DNA from: Bacteroidales bacterium
GTDB taxonomy: Bacteria; Bacteroidota; Bacteroidia; Bacteroidales; P3
Direction: 5' to 3'
Assembly (NCBI GenBank): GCA_017545365.1
Contig: JAFWOP010000013.1
Coordinates: 1-44,949 of the forward strand
Length of the DNA: 44,949 bases
Shown here: positions 8,002-14,960 of the stretch, piece by piece
Layout: the number at the start of each line of letters is the position of its first letter
Numbering within the stretch: position 1 is the first letter of the stretch
Program-made: the position numbers and the translations under genes
Notes under the pieces: model-generated
Database searches by the model: none
What the model saw: the letters and a program-made list of their open reading frames with translations, nothing else
Told to the model about the DNA's origin: nothing

Positions 8002-8760
8002 ATGAAAAAACACATCACCATCCTCATCCTGCTTTGCGCCTATGTCTTTGCAGGCGCACAAGAGATACGCTACATTTATGTTCCAGGTGACAACGAGCAC
8101 CAGATGGGCCTCACGCTGGGCACCGCCATAGGGTCGCAGACTGTCATGGCTTCCGCTTTCGACCACCAACATCCCCTTCAATCAGCCATGGGCTTCGAGG
8201 GGGGTGTCTTTTGGGGGTACGAAACCGACCACGGCACCCTGCTAGAATTTGGCAACTACGCCATGCTCCTGTACTTGCTCAGCCCCTTCGGAGGCACCCT
8301 CGACGGCACGCGGACAATTGACGGTGCCGACCAGCCGTTCAGCCATCGGTTCGGCCTCCAGATGCAGTCGGTGCGCTTCTACGAGACCCCGTTCCTGGCC
8401 TACCGCATCAACGATGAGATAACCCTCAATGCAGGTGTCGGCATCGGGATTACCACCACGCTGCCCAGCCGCTACAAAATAGATGACATCGTTGGCCGAA
8501 GCCGCTACTATTTCTTCTCAAGCCTCTGCTTTGACCTGGATGCCAACCTAGGGGTCAAATACTTCATCACCGACGACCTCTTTGTGGGGATGCAGGTGCA
8601 ATATGCCTTCTACACCTTCGATATCCGCAAGCTGATGGAGTCCTCATTAGACCCCGACGTAGTCGGGGCGATAAAAATGAATGAAGAAGGCAGCGATGCC
8701 GTGCTCATCCCCAATGCCCGTCCCTTCCATATCATGCTCTCCTTCGGCCACCGCTGGTAG
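8002..8760 (+). CDS. Outer-membrane beta-barrel protein
   Basis: The 252-residue protein has a signal peptide ending near FAGAQ (residue 20) and then alternating beta strands with aromatic girdle residues. It ends in FGHRW, with the C-terminal aromatic expected by the barrel assembly machine. No enzyme motif is visible. It starts 12 bases after the anti-sigma-like gene, so it is the third gene of the sigma operon and a plausible regulon member. A large inverted repeat at 8881-8942 ends the transcript. I cannot name a substrate or role. Confidence 0.7.
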   Translation: MKKHITILILLCAYVFAGAQEIRYIYVPGDNEHQMGLTLGTAIGSQTVMASAFDHQHPLQSAMGFEGGVFWGYETDHGTLLEFGNYAMLLYLLSPFGGTLDGTRTIDGADQPFSHRFGLQMQSVRFYETPFLAYRINDEITLNAGVGIGITTTLPSRYKIDDIVGRSRYYFFSSLCFDLDANLGVKYFITDDLFVGMQVQYAFYTFDIRKLMESSLDPDVVGAIKMNEEGSDAVLIPNARPFHIMLSFGHRW

Positions 8761-8880
8761 TGTGAAGGAATCCTACAGTGGAGGAACGCGAAAGCAAAAC
8801 CATTCCGCCAATTCTTCTAGGTCGGGGTGGGATTAAGCGTCTTTCGGAATGAGTTCGCTGTGAATTAGTTCTTTATTACA

Positions 8881-8942
8881 TTTATCTAGGATACTTTTAG
8901 GATGGTTTTTCCTAAAAGTATCCTAGATTTGTCCTAGATAAA
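8881..8942. terminator. Long bidirectional hairpin between convergent genes
   Basis: Positions 8884-8902 pair perfectly with 8910-8928 (19 bp, seven-base loop). A competing 11-bp stem pairs 8881-8891 with 8932-8942, since the word TCCTAGAT occurs again. The hairpin lies between two convergent operons and probably stops both. The stem is unusually long. The rest of the 8761-8988 gap holds nothing else I can support. Confidence 0.7.
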
Positions 8943-8963
8943 ACTGAGAAAGTTTGAAGGCGG

Positions 8964-8984
8964 CCCCTGATGGGTGGTCAGGGG
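8964..8984 (-). terminator. Short hairpin after the DUF2490 gene
   Basis: CCCCTGA (8964-8970) pairs with TCAGGGG (8978-8984) directly after the stop of the minus-strand gene at 8989. There is no clear T-run, so it is a weak candidate that may protect the mRNA 3' end. Confidence 0.4.
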
Positions 8985-8988
8985 GGCT

Positions 8989-9822
8989 TTAGAAGGAGTA
9001 TTCGTAGGCAGCGCCGATTTGGCCGACGAAGCCCTGTTCGCGAGTGTAGGATTTCAGCTTGGTGCCTTCGGCATTGGCGTCCACCACCTTGTCGCTCACG
9101 TGGTCAAGAAGGATGTAGAGGTTCAAGGTGTTGTGGCGGTTGATTTTGTAGTCGGTGCCGAGAGAGCCGCGCAGGCGGTTGATATAGCAGCCGCGGAAGC
9201 CGTCGAGAAACCAACCTGCTTCGCCGGTGATGGAGCCAGAGGAGGTCATGTAGACGTTGTATGTGGGGTTGTACGAGGCGTTGATGATGGGCGCATTGAG
9301 GGTGTTGCGGAGTTCGACATAAGCGTAGGGAGTCCAGCGTTGGAGGCCTTTGTATTTGAGTGTGAGCCGACTTTTGAGGGCCATGAGGTTAGCGGGGTTT
9401 TGGTAGGTGTTGAAGTCGCCGGTGCGGTGGGTGATTTGGAAACGTTCTTTCAGAGAGAGCTGCCAGAGGCCAAACCTGACGGTGCCGGTGGCATCGAGCA
9501 TAAAGCGGTGGCGTGTGTCCTTGAAGGCGTTGTTGCTGGAGCTGTAGGGATTGATGAGGGCATAGCCCACACCCACTTTGAGGTATGGCAGCACCTTGTA
9601 TTGCAGGGCTGCGGTAGTGTGGAACCGGTTGAAGCTGGAGAAGTTGTTGTCGATGCGGATTTCCTCCTCCAAAGTGAGGTGCAGCCCTTTTACGATTTTC
9701 TTGTCGAGGCCAACGGACACCCTCCCCCCGAATTCGGGGTCAAGGTCTACATCGGTTTGTGCCTTCGAAGTGAGGGGGAGGAGGGCGAGGAGGGATGCGA
9801 GCAGGATGAATATATTTCTCAT
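8989..9822 (-). CDS. DUF2490 outer-membrane protein
   Basis: The 277-residue protein begins MRNIFILLASL with a signal peptide ending SKAQ. The rest is a beta barrel of the DUF2490 type, with RFHTTAALQYK, YALINPYS, TRHRFMLDATGT, KERFQITHR, LKSRLTLKYK and a final AYEYSF. A longer frame to 9870 adds 16 residues of no sense before the signal peptide, so 9822 is the start. It is the last gene of the minus-strand operon that contains the VTC polyphosphate polymerase, starting 19 bases after the carbohydrate-binding lipoprotein gene. The family function is unknown; its position suggests an outer-membrane part for that system. Confidence 0.78.
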   Translation of the reverse strand: MRNIFILLASLLALLPLTSKAQTDVDLDPEFGGRVSVGLDKKIVKGLHLTLEEEIRIDNNFSSFNRFHTTAALQYKVLPYLKVGVGYALINPYSSSNNAFKDTRHRFMLDATGTVRFGLWQLSLKERFQITHRTGDFNTYQNPANLMALKSRLTLKYKGLQRWTPYAYVELRNTLNAPIINASYNPTYNVYMTSSGSITGEAGWFLDGFRGCYINRLRGSLGTDYKINRHNTLNLYILLDHVSDKVVDANAEGTKLKSYTREQGFVGQIGAAYEYSF

Positions 9823-9841
9823 AATAGTGATTGCTAAAAGA

Positions 9842-11509
9842 TTAATGACCGCCGTGGCCGCCGCCACCACCAGGGCCGCCGCCGTTGCCGCCCGTGTAGT
9901 TAGTGAGTGTCACCGAGCTGCCGCCACTGACCGTGGCATTGGTGTAGAGGAGGCCGTCGAAGTATGAGTTGCCGCCAGAGACAGTGACCCCCGACGTGAG
10001 GGTGGGCGTGGAGGAGCCGGAGACCACCATGGGGGTGCCGCCGCTTGACGGGGTTTTGAAGGCGTAGGTGGTGCCGCCAACGGTGAGGGCGTACCACGTG
10101 TTCTTCGACCAGGAGGAGGCCTGGTAGCAGTTTTGGGTGAGCGAGGAGCCGCGCTCCAGACCGCCAATGGCTATGATGGTGCCTCCTTCGACGTAGAGTT
10201 TGTAGCCACCCTCGGTGTTGGCGTCGATGGCCAGTTCGGGTGACTGTTTCCCTATGGCGTAAACCACGCCGCCCCGGATGTAGCAATTGCCGTTGGCGTC
10301 GAGGCCGTCGTTGGCCGAGGATTGGCCGTATACGAAACCGCCTGTTATGGTAAAGTGGGAGGCTGCATTGATGGCATCGTCACCCTGGGAATAGCTGTAC
10401 ACCTCGCCGTCTCTGATGGTGATGGTGCCTTTGGACTCGATGCCCTCATGGTAGCGGCAGGTGACGTAGACTTTGCTTCCGGCAAAAGTCAGGTTGCCGT
10501 CGCATTTGATGCCTTTCGAGGAGATGTCGCCCGTGGTCAGGTTGGCCCCCGTAGTGGCCACGGTGACGGTGCCGCCGTTGAAGGTGCAGGAGCCGTCGCA
10601 GCTGATACCTTTGCCGCCGGTGCCGGAGTTGGTGATGCTGACCGAGCCACCATTCATAATGAAGAGGGCGTCGGCCTTGATGCCGGCAGTGCCGGTATAT
10701 TCCCGGTCGTCGCTGTCGTAGGCGGCATTGCCCGAGACTTGAATGGTGGTGGTGCCGCCGTTTATGCGTATCAGGGAGTCGGACGAGAAGCCTTTCTTCA
10801 TATTGGCTGAGACGCTGACGTTGACGGTGCCGTTATCCACCTCAATATAGTCTTTGCCGCGGATGCCGTGTCCGGCCGAAGAGTTGACGCTGATGGTGGG
10901 GCCGTTGATGTAGACATAGTCGTCGGAGGTGATGCCCGATTTGCCCTGGGCGGTGACAGTGAGGGTGCCGTTGCCGGTAAACTCCAGTTTGCCTTCGCTG
11001 AAGAGAGCCGCTTTCTCGTCTTCGGCGGAGGGGGTGTCGGAATAGGAAGTGCCGTCGGCGAGGCTGTTGTCGCCTTGTACGATGATGGTGGCCTTTTTGC
11101 CGCTGTTGGGCGAGTCGGCCGGGCCTTGGATGTTGATGGCGGCACCGTTGGGATTGGTGATGGATACTCCGTTGAGCACGATGGTCTGTTTCTTGCCGCT
11201 GTAAAGCTTGAAGAATCCGTTGGTGGTTGAGCCGGAGAGCACATAGCGCACAGTACTGGTGTCGGCGTTGGTGACGGTCACCCGGTTGCCGTCGACGGTG
11301 GCGGTGACGGAGGCGGAGGTGCCGGTGACGGTGGCCGTGGAGCTGCCGAAGACTATGGTGACGGTGTCCGAGGTGGCAGTGGTATCGCTGCCGCTGTCAT
11401 GGTCGTCGTCGTTGGTGATGGGGGTGATGTCGGTATCAGTGATGTGGTCTTTTTCGCAGCCGACAAGCATCATGGTTGCCGCAAGTAGGAAGAAAAGAAT
11501 GCGTTTCAT
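9842..11509 (-). CDS. Carbohydrate-binding lipoprotein, Cthe_2159-like
   Basis: The 555-residue protein has a lipoprotein signal (LVGC, acylated Cys18), an acidic Asp/Thr-rich spacer and then a long repetitive right-handed beta-helix region with recurring units such as GSVSIT, DGNLTFAGS, SKGTITIRDG and GDDAINA. It ends in a Gly/His-rich tail. This matches proteins annotated carbohydrate-binding domain-containing, whose prototype Cthe_2159 binds polygalacturonate-like polymers and calcium. It sits 14 bases downstream of the DUF4956 gene. These partners (VTC, DUF4956, Cthe_2159-like) recur together in other bacteria as I recall, which suggests a joint role in a surface polymer or polyphosphate process; the process is unknown. 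Confidence 0.78.
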   Translation of the reverse strand: MKRILFFLLAATMMLVGCEKDHITDTDITPITNDDDHDSGSDTTATSDTVTIVFGSSTATVTGTSASVTATVDGNRVTVTNADTSTVRYVLSGSTTNGFFKLYSGKKQTIVLNGVSITNPNGAAINIQGPADSPNSGKKATIIVQGDNSLADGTSYSDTPSAEDEKAALFSEGKLEFTGNGTLTVTAQGKSGITSDDYVYINGPTISVNSSAGHGIRGKDYIEVDNGTVNVSVSANMKKGFSSDSLIRINGGTTTIQVSGNAAYDSDDREYTGTAGIKADALFIMNGGSVSITNSGTGGKGISCDGSCTFNGGTVTVATTGANLTTGDISSKGIKCDGNLTFAGSKVYVTCRYHEGIESKGTITIRDGEVYSYSQGDDAINAASHFTITGGFVYGQSSANDGLDANGNCYIRGGVVYAIGKQSPELAIDANTEGGYKLYVEGGTIIAIGGLERGSSLTQNCYQASSWSKNTWYALTVGGTTYAFKTPSSGGTPMVVSGSSTPTLTSGVTVSGGNSYFDGLLYTNATVSGGSSVTLTNYTGGNGGGPGGGGGHGGH

Positions 11510-11523
11510 ATCGTTAGGAGGTG

Positions 11524-12237
11524 TTACTTGTTTTTGAACTTGGTAATCATGTCGATGTCGTTGGGTATGTCGGAAGTGGGCACGTAGGTGACTTTGAGGA
11601 AAGCGGTGTCCTTCAGGAAGTCGATGCTGCCCACCTGCACGTCGAGGATTTCGAGGCCGGTGCGCTCGTGCAGGTCGGCCAGGAGGTCGTCGCGGCGCTC
11701 GGGTTTGATGAGTTCGATTTTCTCATAAGTGATAATTTTGGTGGCTTTGCGGTGCGACATGCCAGCGGCTTCCAACACCCATATCACCAGAATGAACAGC
11801 AGGTTGGTGACGAAGAGGGCCGTGTAGCTCGATATCATGCCCGACCCGTTGATGATGCTGATGCCGATAAGGACAAAGAGGTAGGTCATCTCGCGGATGG
11901 GCAGCGTCTCGGTGCGGTAGCGTATCATGCTGAATATGGCGAAGAGGCCGAGGGCAAGGCTTACCTCCATCTTCAGGTTTTGGAGCAGGAAGAGCAGCAG
12001 GAAGATGGTGACACTGAAGAGGATGTAGGTGAAGTAGTAGTCGCGTCGCTGGCTCTTCTTATAGTAGAGGAAATGGGTGATAATCCAACAAACCAGTAGG
12101 TTGAAGGCAAATCGAATGAGGAGGTTCCACAGGCTGGGGCCGTCGAAAAGGGGTACCTGAAGAAAATCGAATGAGGACACCTGCTCGCCAAACTCTTGGG
12201 CGATGGAGGCATCGAAATCGGATTGTAGGAGCAACAT
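11524..12237 (-). CDS. DUF4956 membrane protein
   Basis: The 237-residue protein has four probable membrane helices between residues 38 and 155 and a cytoplasmic C-terminal domain of about 80 residues. The diagnostic block FSMIRYRTETLPIREMTYLF (about 121-140) identifies DUF4956. The family's function is unknown, but it is habitually encoded beside a VTC-domain polyphosphate polymerase, as it is here (13 bases apart). It may form a membrane channel or anchor for the polymerase; this is inference. Confidence 0.88.
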   Translation of the reverse strand: MLLLQSDFDASIAQEFGEQVSSFDFLQVPLFDGPSLWNLLIRFAFNLLVCWIITHFLYYKKSQRRDYYFTYILFSVTIFLLLFLLQNLKMEVSLALGLFAIFSMIRYRTETLPIREMTYLFVLIGISIINGSGMISSYTALFVTNLLFILVIWVLEAAGMSHRKATKIITYEKIELIKPERRDDLLADLHERTGLEILDVQVGSIDFLKDTAFLKVTYVPTSDIPNDIDMITKFKNK

Positions 12238-12250
12238 ATTACAGAGAGTT

Positions 12251-13051
12251 TTAGTTTATTTGCGTATTCTTGTGATTGATTATCTTGTTGATGAGGCGAA
12301 TCTTGGGTTTGAAGCGGTTGCATTTGGCAGAGGGGTTGGTGAGTACGGTGCCGATGCAGTATTTGCTGATGCGGTTGGGGTGGATGCGCATGTCGCGCAG
12401 GGTGCGTTCGATGGGGGAGGGGGGTGCGCCGACTTCGTGTTTCACTTCGAGGATGATGAGCTTCGATATGTCGCAGTCGATGCCGGTGATATGGTTGTGG
12501 AAGGTGATGCCGTTGTCGATGGTGACGCGTTCGTTGAAGCCGTGGTCGACGAGGGTGATGCGGCGGAAGTTGTTTTCCAGATGACGGACGAGGCCGTCCT
12601 CGGTGTAGGGCGTTTTGTCGTGGAGGAAGTTCCTCACACCGGGGTCAGCGAAGGGGGAGTCGAACAGCTCTACCGAAAGGGGGACGCGGACCTTTTTGGT
12701 CTTCTTCTTGTTGTCTTTGTTTTTTATTTCGAAGAAGGTGGTTAGCGAGCTGCGGTAGCAGCGTACACGCACTTTTTGCCGTGTGAGCTTCTTGTTATGG
12801 TGGTGGGTGTACATCTCCAATTCGGGGGTGTCGAAGTAAAGGGTGCGGTAGCTGGCGAAAGCGTCGCCGTCAATCCGCTGAACATAGTAATTGGGAGCGA
12901 TGGCAGAGAGGAGTTCTGGCAGAGAGTCGACGGAGGTGATGTATTTTTGGTCGACACGATTCATCAGGCGGACGGCCTTCATCTCTTCCAATCCGATAGG
13001 CTTGAAAGTGCTGAGGATGTGCTCAAATGAGGTTGTGTCGGTGTGTGGCAT
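12251..13051 (-). CDS. VTC-domain polyphosphate polymerase
   Basis: The 266-residue protein carries the VTC catalytic-tunnel motifs in order: MNRVDQKYI (about 30-38), YRTLYFDT, KVRVRCY with paired basic residues, FFEIKNK, LIILEVKHE with the metal-binding Glu, and a late RISKYCIG. The eukaryotic VTC4 domain makes polyphosphate from ATP; bacterial homologues are predicted to do the same or to act on another phosphate polymer. No membrane segment is present; the neighbouring DUF4956 protein may supply it. It is the second gene of a five-gene operon with spacings of 13-19 bases. Confidence 0.87.
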   Translation of the reverse strand: MPHTDTTSFEHILSTFKPIGLEEMKAVRLMNRVDQKYITSVDSLPELLSAIAPNYYVQRIDGDAFASYRTLYFDTPELEMYTHHHNKKLTRQKVRVRCYRSSLTTFFEIKNKDNKKKTKKVRVPLSVELFDSPFADPGVRNFLHDKTPYTEDGLVRHLENNFRRITLVDHGFNERVTIDNGITFHNHITGIDCDISKLIILEVKHEVGAPPSPIERTLRDMRIHPNRISKYCIGTVLTNPSAKCNRFKPKIRLINKIINHKNTQIN

Positions 13052-13064
13052 CGCGGTCGGGAGG

Positions 13065-13466
13065 CTATTGGTAGATGTATTCGAATGTCTTGGTGGTCTC
13101 CAGTTTGCCGCTGGGCTTGTAGTTCAGCTGGCGAGTTCTGTTCCCATGGGCGTCGTATTCGTATTTCTTGACGCGTTTGACCTTGTTCTTGTCGTCGTAG
13201 ACAATCACACGCGACACCTTGCGCGAGGAGCCTTGGTATTCGTACACTTCGCGGCTCTTTTGACCGTAGGAGGCGTATTCTATCTCTTCTATCTTGCGGC
13301 CCAGCGAGTCGTAGGTGGTCACATGGTCGAGCGACGGGACAGAAGTCCCTGTGCGGACGTTCCACTCTTTGACTACCAGGTTCTTCTTATCATGCTTGGT
13401 GGATTGTGCAAAGAGTGTGCCGCCGAGGAGGCATAATAGTGTCAGGAGGGCAATTTGTTTGTTCAT
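13065..13466 (-). CDS. Secreted protein with YD-type repeats
   Basis: The 133-residue protein has a signal peptide ending LFAQ (residue 21) and then repeated units such as TTYDSLGRKIEE, VIVYDDKNKV and YEYDAHGNRTRQ, which resemble the YD/RHS repeats of carbohydrate-binding or cell-wall proteins. It is far shorter than an RHS toxin and has no catalytic part. It lies 13 bases upstream of the VTC gene and is the first gene of that operon. The function is unknown. Confidence 0.65.
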   Translation of the reverse strand: MNKQIALLTLLCLLGGTLFAQSTKHDKKNLVVKEWNVRTGTSVPSLDHVTTYDSLGRKIEEIEYASYGQKSREVYEYQGSSRKVSRVIVYDDKNKVKRVKKYEYDAHGNRTRQLNYKPSGKLETTKTFEYIYQ

Positions 13467-13491
13467 TTTGTCTTTGTATTGTGTAGTAATT

Positions 13492-13522
13492 AGTGTGCCT
13501 TTTAGTAAAGAAATTGCACACT
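13492..13522. terminator. Hairpin between the WbqC gene and the VTC operon
   Basis: AGTGTGC (13492-13498) pairs with GCACACT (13516-13522) across a 17-base loop. It lies just after the minus-strand WbqC stop at 13533. A T-run follows only on the plus strand, so termination of the WbqC transcript here is uncertain. Confidence 0.35.
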
Positions 13523-13532
13523 GATATTTTTT

Positions 13533-14165
13533 CTAGGAGAGGAGGGCTTTTTCCAAATGTGATTTGGCTTCGGGACCTAAGTTGAAGAGGAGGTCGATGG
13601 AGCTGAGGTTGGGTTGGAAGCCAAAGCGGGTGTCGAACACCTGTGGGTAAGGAGGGAGGGAGGGGAAAGCATCGATAGAGTGCTTGTTGGTCAGCTGGTT
13701 GCGGAAGTCGAGCGGTGAGGGAGGGGCGGAGGGCGGGGTGAAGGTGTCTGTGTAGGTGATGGTGCAGGGTAGCTTCAGCTTTTTGAGCAGGTAGTGCAGC
13801 AGGGCGTCGTTGAGGTCGACGAGTCGTTGGTGTGGGGTGAGTAGTATCTGTTCCAGTTCGTCGCGGTAGTAGAGGAAGTAGGGTGCGGCGCTGTAGGCCG
13901 AGACGATGGCGCGCCAGTGTCGGATGTTCCAGGGTTCGTGATAGCTGATGAGCATTTGGTCGGTGGGGGTGTGGTTGCCCAGAGGCCTTACTACGGGCAC
14001 ATTGAGCATGAGGAGACCGTTGCCGGTGGCTATGACGGCGCGGTTGCGGAAGGTTTGTTTGGGGAAGGTCTCCTTTTGCTCGATGGCTACGGTGCCATAC
14101 GAAGCCATCCTTGCCATGTATGACACGGAAGGGAGGTAGGCGGTGGAGAAGAGGGGAAGGGTCAT
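13533..14165 (-). CDS. WbqC family protein
   Basis: The 210-residue protein opens with LFSTAYLPSVSYMA and contains YHEPWNIRHWRAIVSAYSAAPYF-like segments, KLPCTITYTD and FQPNLSSIDLLFNLG near the end, which together identify the WbqC-like family. WbqC proteins are linked to polysaccharide or sugar-nucleotide biosynthesis in some bacteria, but no reaction is established. In Bacteroidales the gene is often near lepB; that is not the case here. It overlaps the upstream gene by four bases, so the two are co-translated. Confidence 0.82.
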   Translation of the reverse strand: MTLPLFSTAYLPSVSYMARMASYGTVAIEQKETFPKQTFRNRAVIATGNGLLMLNVPVVRPLGNHTPTDQMLISYHEPWNIRHWRAIVSAYSAAPYFLYYRDELEQILLTPHQRLVDLNDALLHYLLKKLKLPCTITYTDTFTPPSAPPSPLDFRNQLTNKHSIDAFPSLPPYPQVFDTRFGFQPNLSSIDLLFNLGPEAKSHLEKALLS

Positions 14166-14572
14166 TTGCCGATGATTATCGACATCAACTCGTCGTCTTC
14201 GAAGAAGAAGTCGATGTTGCCCTCGTTAAAGGAGATGCGGCGTTCGCCCCAGGCCTCGATGTCGATGTCCTGTTCGAAATATTTGTTGTCGACCATCAGT
14301 TTGACGATTTCTTTCTCCTCCAAGTCGAAAACGGGCTGTCCGAAGAGGGTGGTGTCTTCATCGATGATGTCGATACATGTGAGTGTTGGGTTGTATCCTT
14401 CGAAGAAGAGGGTCATCGAATCTTTGTAGCGGAGGACGGTGGTGGTTTCGTCGATGGCGTTTTCGATGGTCTCCACTTCATCGGCTTCGCCTAAAATGGG
14501 GATGATTTTCTCAATAGGCATATCGAATTCTAACTCGCCTATACCTTGCTTTATATGGATGTCAAAAGTCAT
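14162..14572 (-). CDS. Hypothetical acidic cytoplasmic protein
   Basis: The 136-residue acidic protein starts MTFDIHIKQG. A longer open frame to 14758 is possible, but the promoter at 14597-14628 lies inside it, so the start at 14572 is firm. It has no signal peptide or membrane segment. The pattern FFFEDDELMSII near the end resembles small SMI1- or immunity-like proteins, without a match I can name. It is the first gene of a two-gene operon with WbqC. Confidence 0.7.
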   Translation of the reverse strand: MTFDIHIKQGIGELEFDMPIEKIIPILGEADEVETIENAIDETTTVLRYKDSMTLFFEGYNPTLTCIDIIDEDTTLFGQPVFDLEEKEIVKLMVDNKYFEQDIDIEAWGERRISFNEGNIDFFFEDDELMSIIIGK

Positions 14573-14596
14573 AATTTTAGGTTTTAATTGAGGAAA

Positions 14597-14628
14597 CAAA
14601 GGTACAAATAATTCTTTAATTAGGCAAA
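14597..14628 (-). promoter_or_regulatory. Complete Bacteroidetes promoter for the WbqC operon
   Basis: On the minus strand TTTG (14628-14625), a 20-base spacer and TACCTTTG (14604-14597) form a full match to the phylum's promoter. It lies 25 bases upstream of the start at 14572 and decides that start. Confidence 0.75.
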
Positions 14629-14718
14629 TAAAAGGTGAAAATAGAAATTGGTTGCCGCTACAACGCACTGTGGTACATACAGATACGGAGAGTGTTAAAA
14701 ATTTAATCTCAAAAACTT

Positions 14719-14749
14719 TTTGCTGAAAGAGAAAAAAGTTGTACTTTTG
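14719..14749 (+). promoter_or_regulatory. Promoter of the tRNA-Lys pair
   Basis: TTTG (14719-14722), a 19-base spacer and TACTTTTG (14742-14749) form a full promoter. Transcription would start about 14756, some 13 bases before the first mature tRNA end. Confidence 0.78.
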
Positions 14750-14768
14750 CAAACTCAAATTTGAGGAT

Positions 14769-14841
14769 GACTAAGTAGCTCAGCAGGTAGAGCACATCCC
14801 TTTTAAGGATGGGGTCCTGGGTTCGAATCCCAGCTTAGTCA
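14769..14841 (+). tRNA. tRNA-Lys (anticodon TTT), first copy
   Basis: The cloverleaf is complete: acceptor GACTAAG/CTTAGTC, anticodon stem CATCC/GGATG with loop CTTTTAA (anticodon TTT), and T-arm CTGGG-TTCGAAT-CCCAG. The discriminator is A73 and CCA is not encoded. Confidence 0.97.
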
Positions 14842-14851
14842 CAACCAAAAT

Positions 14852-14924
14852 GACTAAGTAGCTCAGCAGGTAGAGCACATCCCTTTTAAGGATGGGGTCC
14901 TGGGTTCGAATCCCAGCTTAGTCA
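14852..14924 (+). tRNA. tRNA-Lys (anticodon TTT), second copy
   Basis: This copy is identical in sequence to the first, 83 bases downstream with a 10-base spacer. The pair arose by a recent tandem duplication or is kept identical by conversion, and both come from one primary transcript. Confidence 0.97.
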
Positions 14925-14930
14925 CAAGAT

Positions 14931-14956
14931 ACCGGGAGCCGACTTCCGGTTTTTTT
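14931..14956 (+). terminator. Terminator of the tRNA-Lys transcript
   Basis: ACCGGGAG (14931-14938) pairs with CTTCCGGT (14943-14950, one G-T pair) and is followed by seven T (14950-14956). Its T-run ends four bases before the start codon of the TPR gene. Confidence 0.8.
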
Positions 14957-14960
14957 GTAT

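Noticed and set aside
14769..14924. tRNA-Lys pair as an attachment site for an integrated element
   Set aside because: No integrase gene and no repeated tRNA 3' end farther away are found; the second copy is complete, not a fragment.
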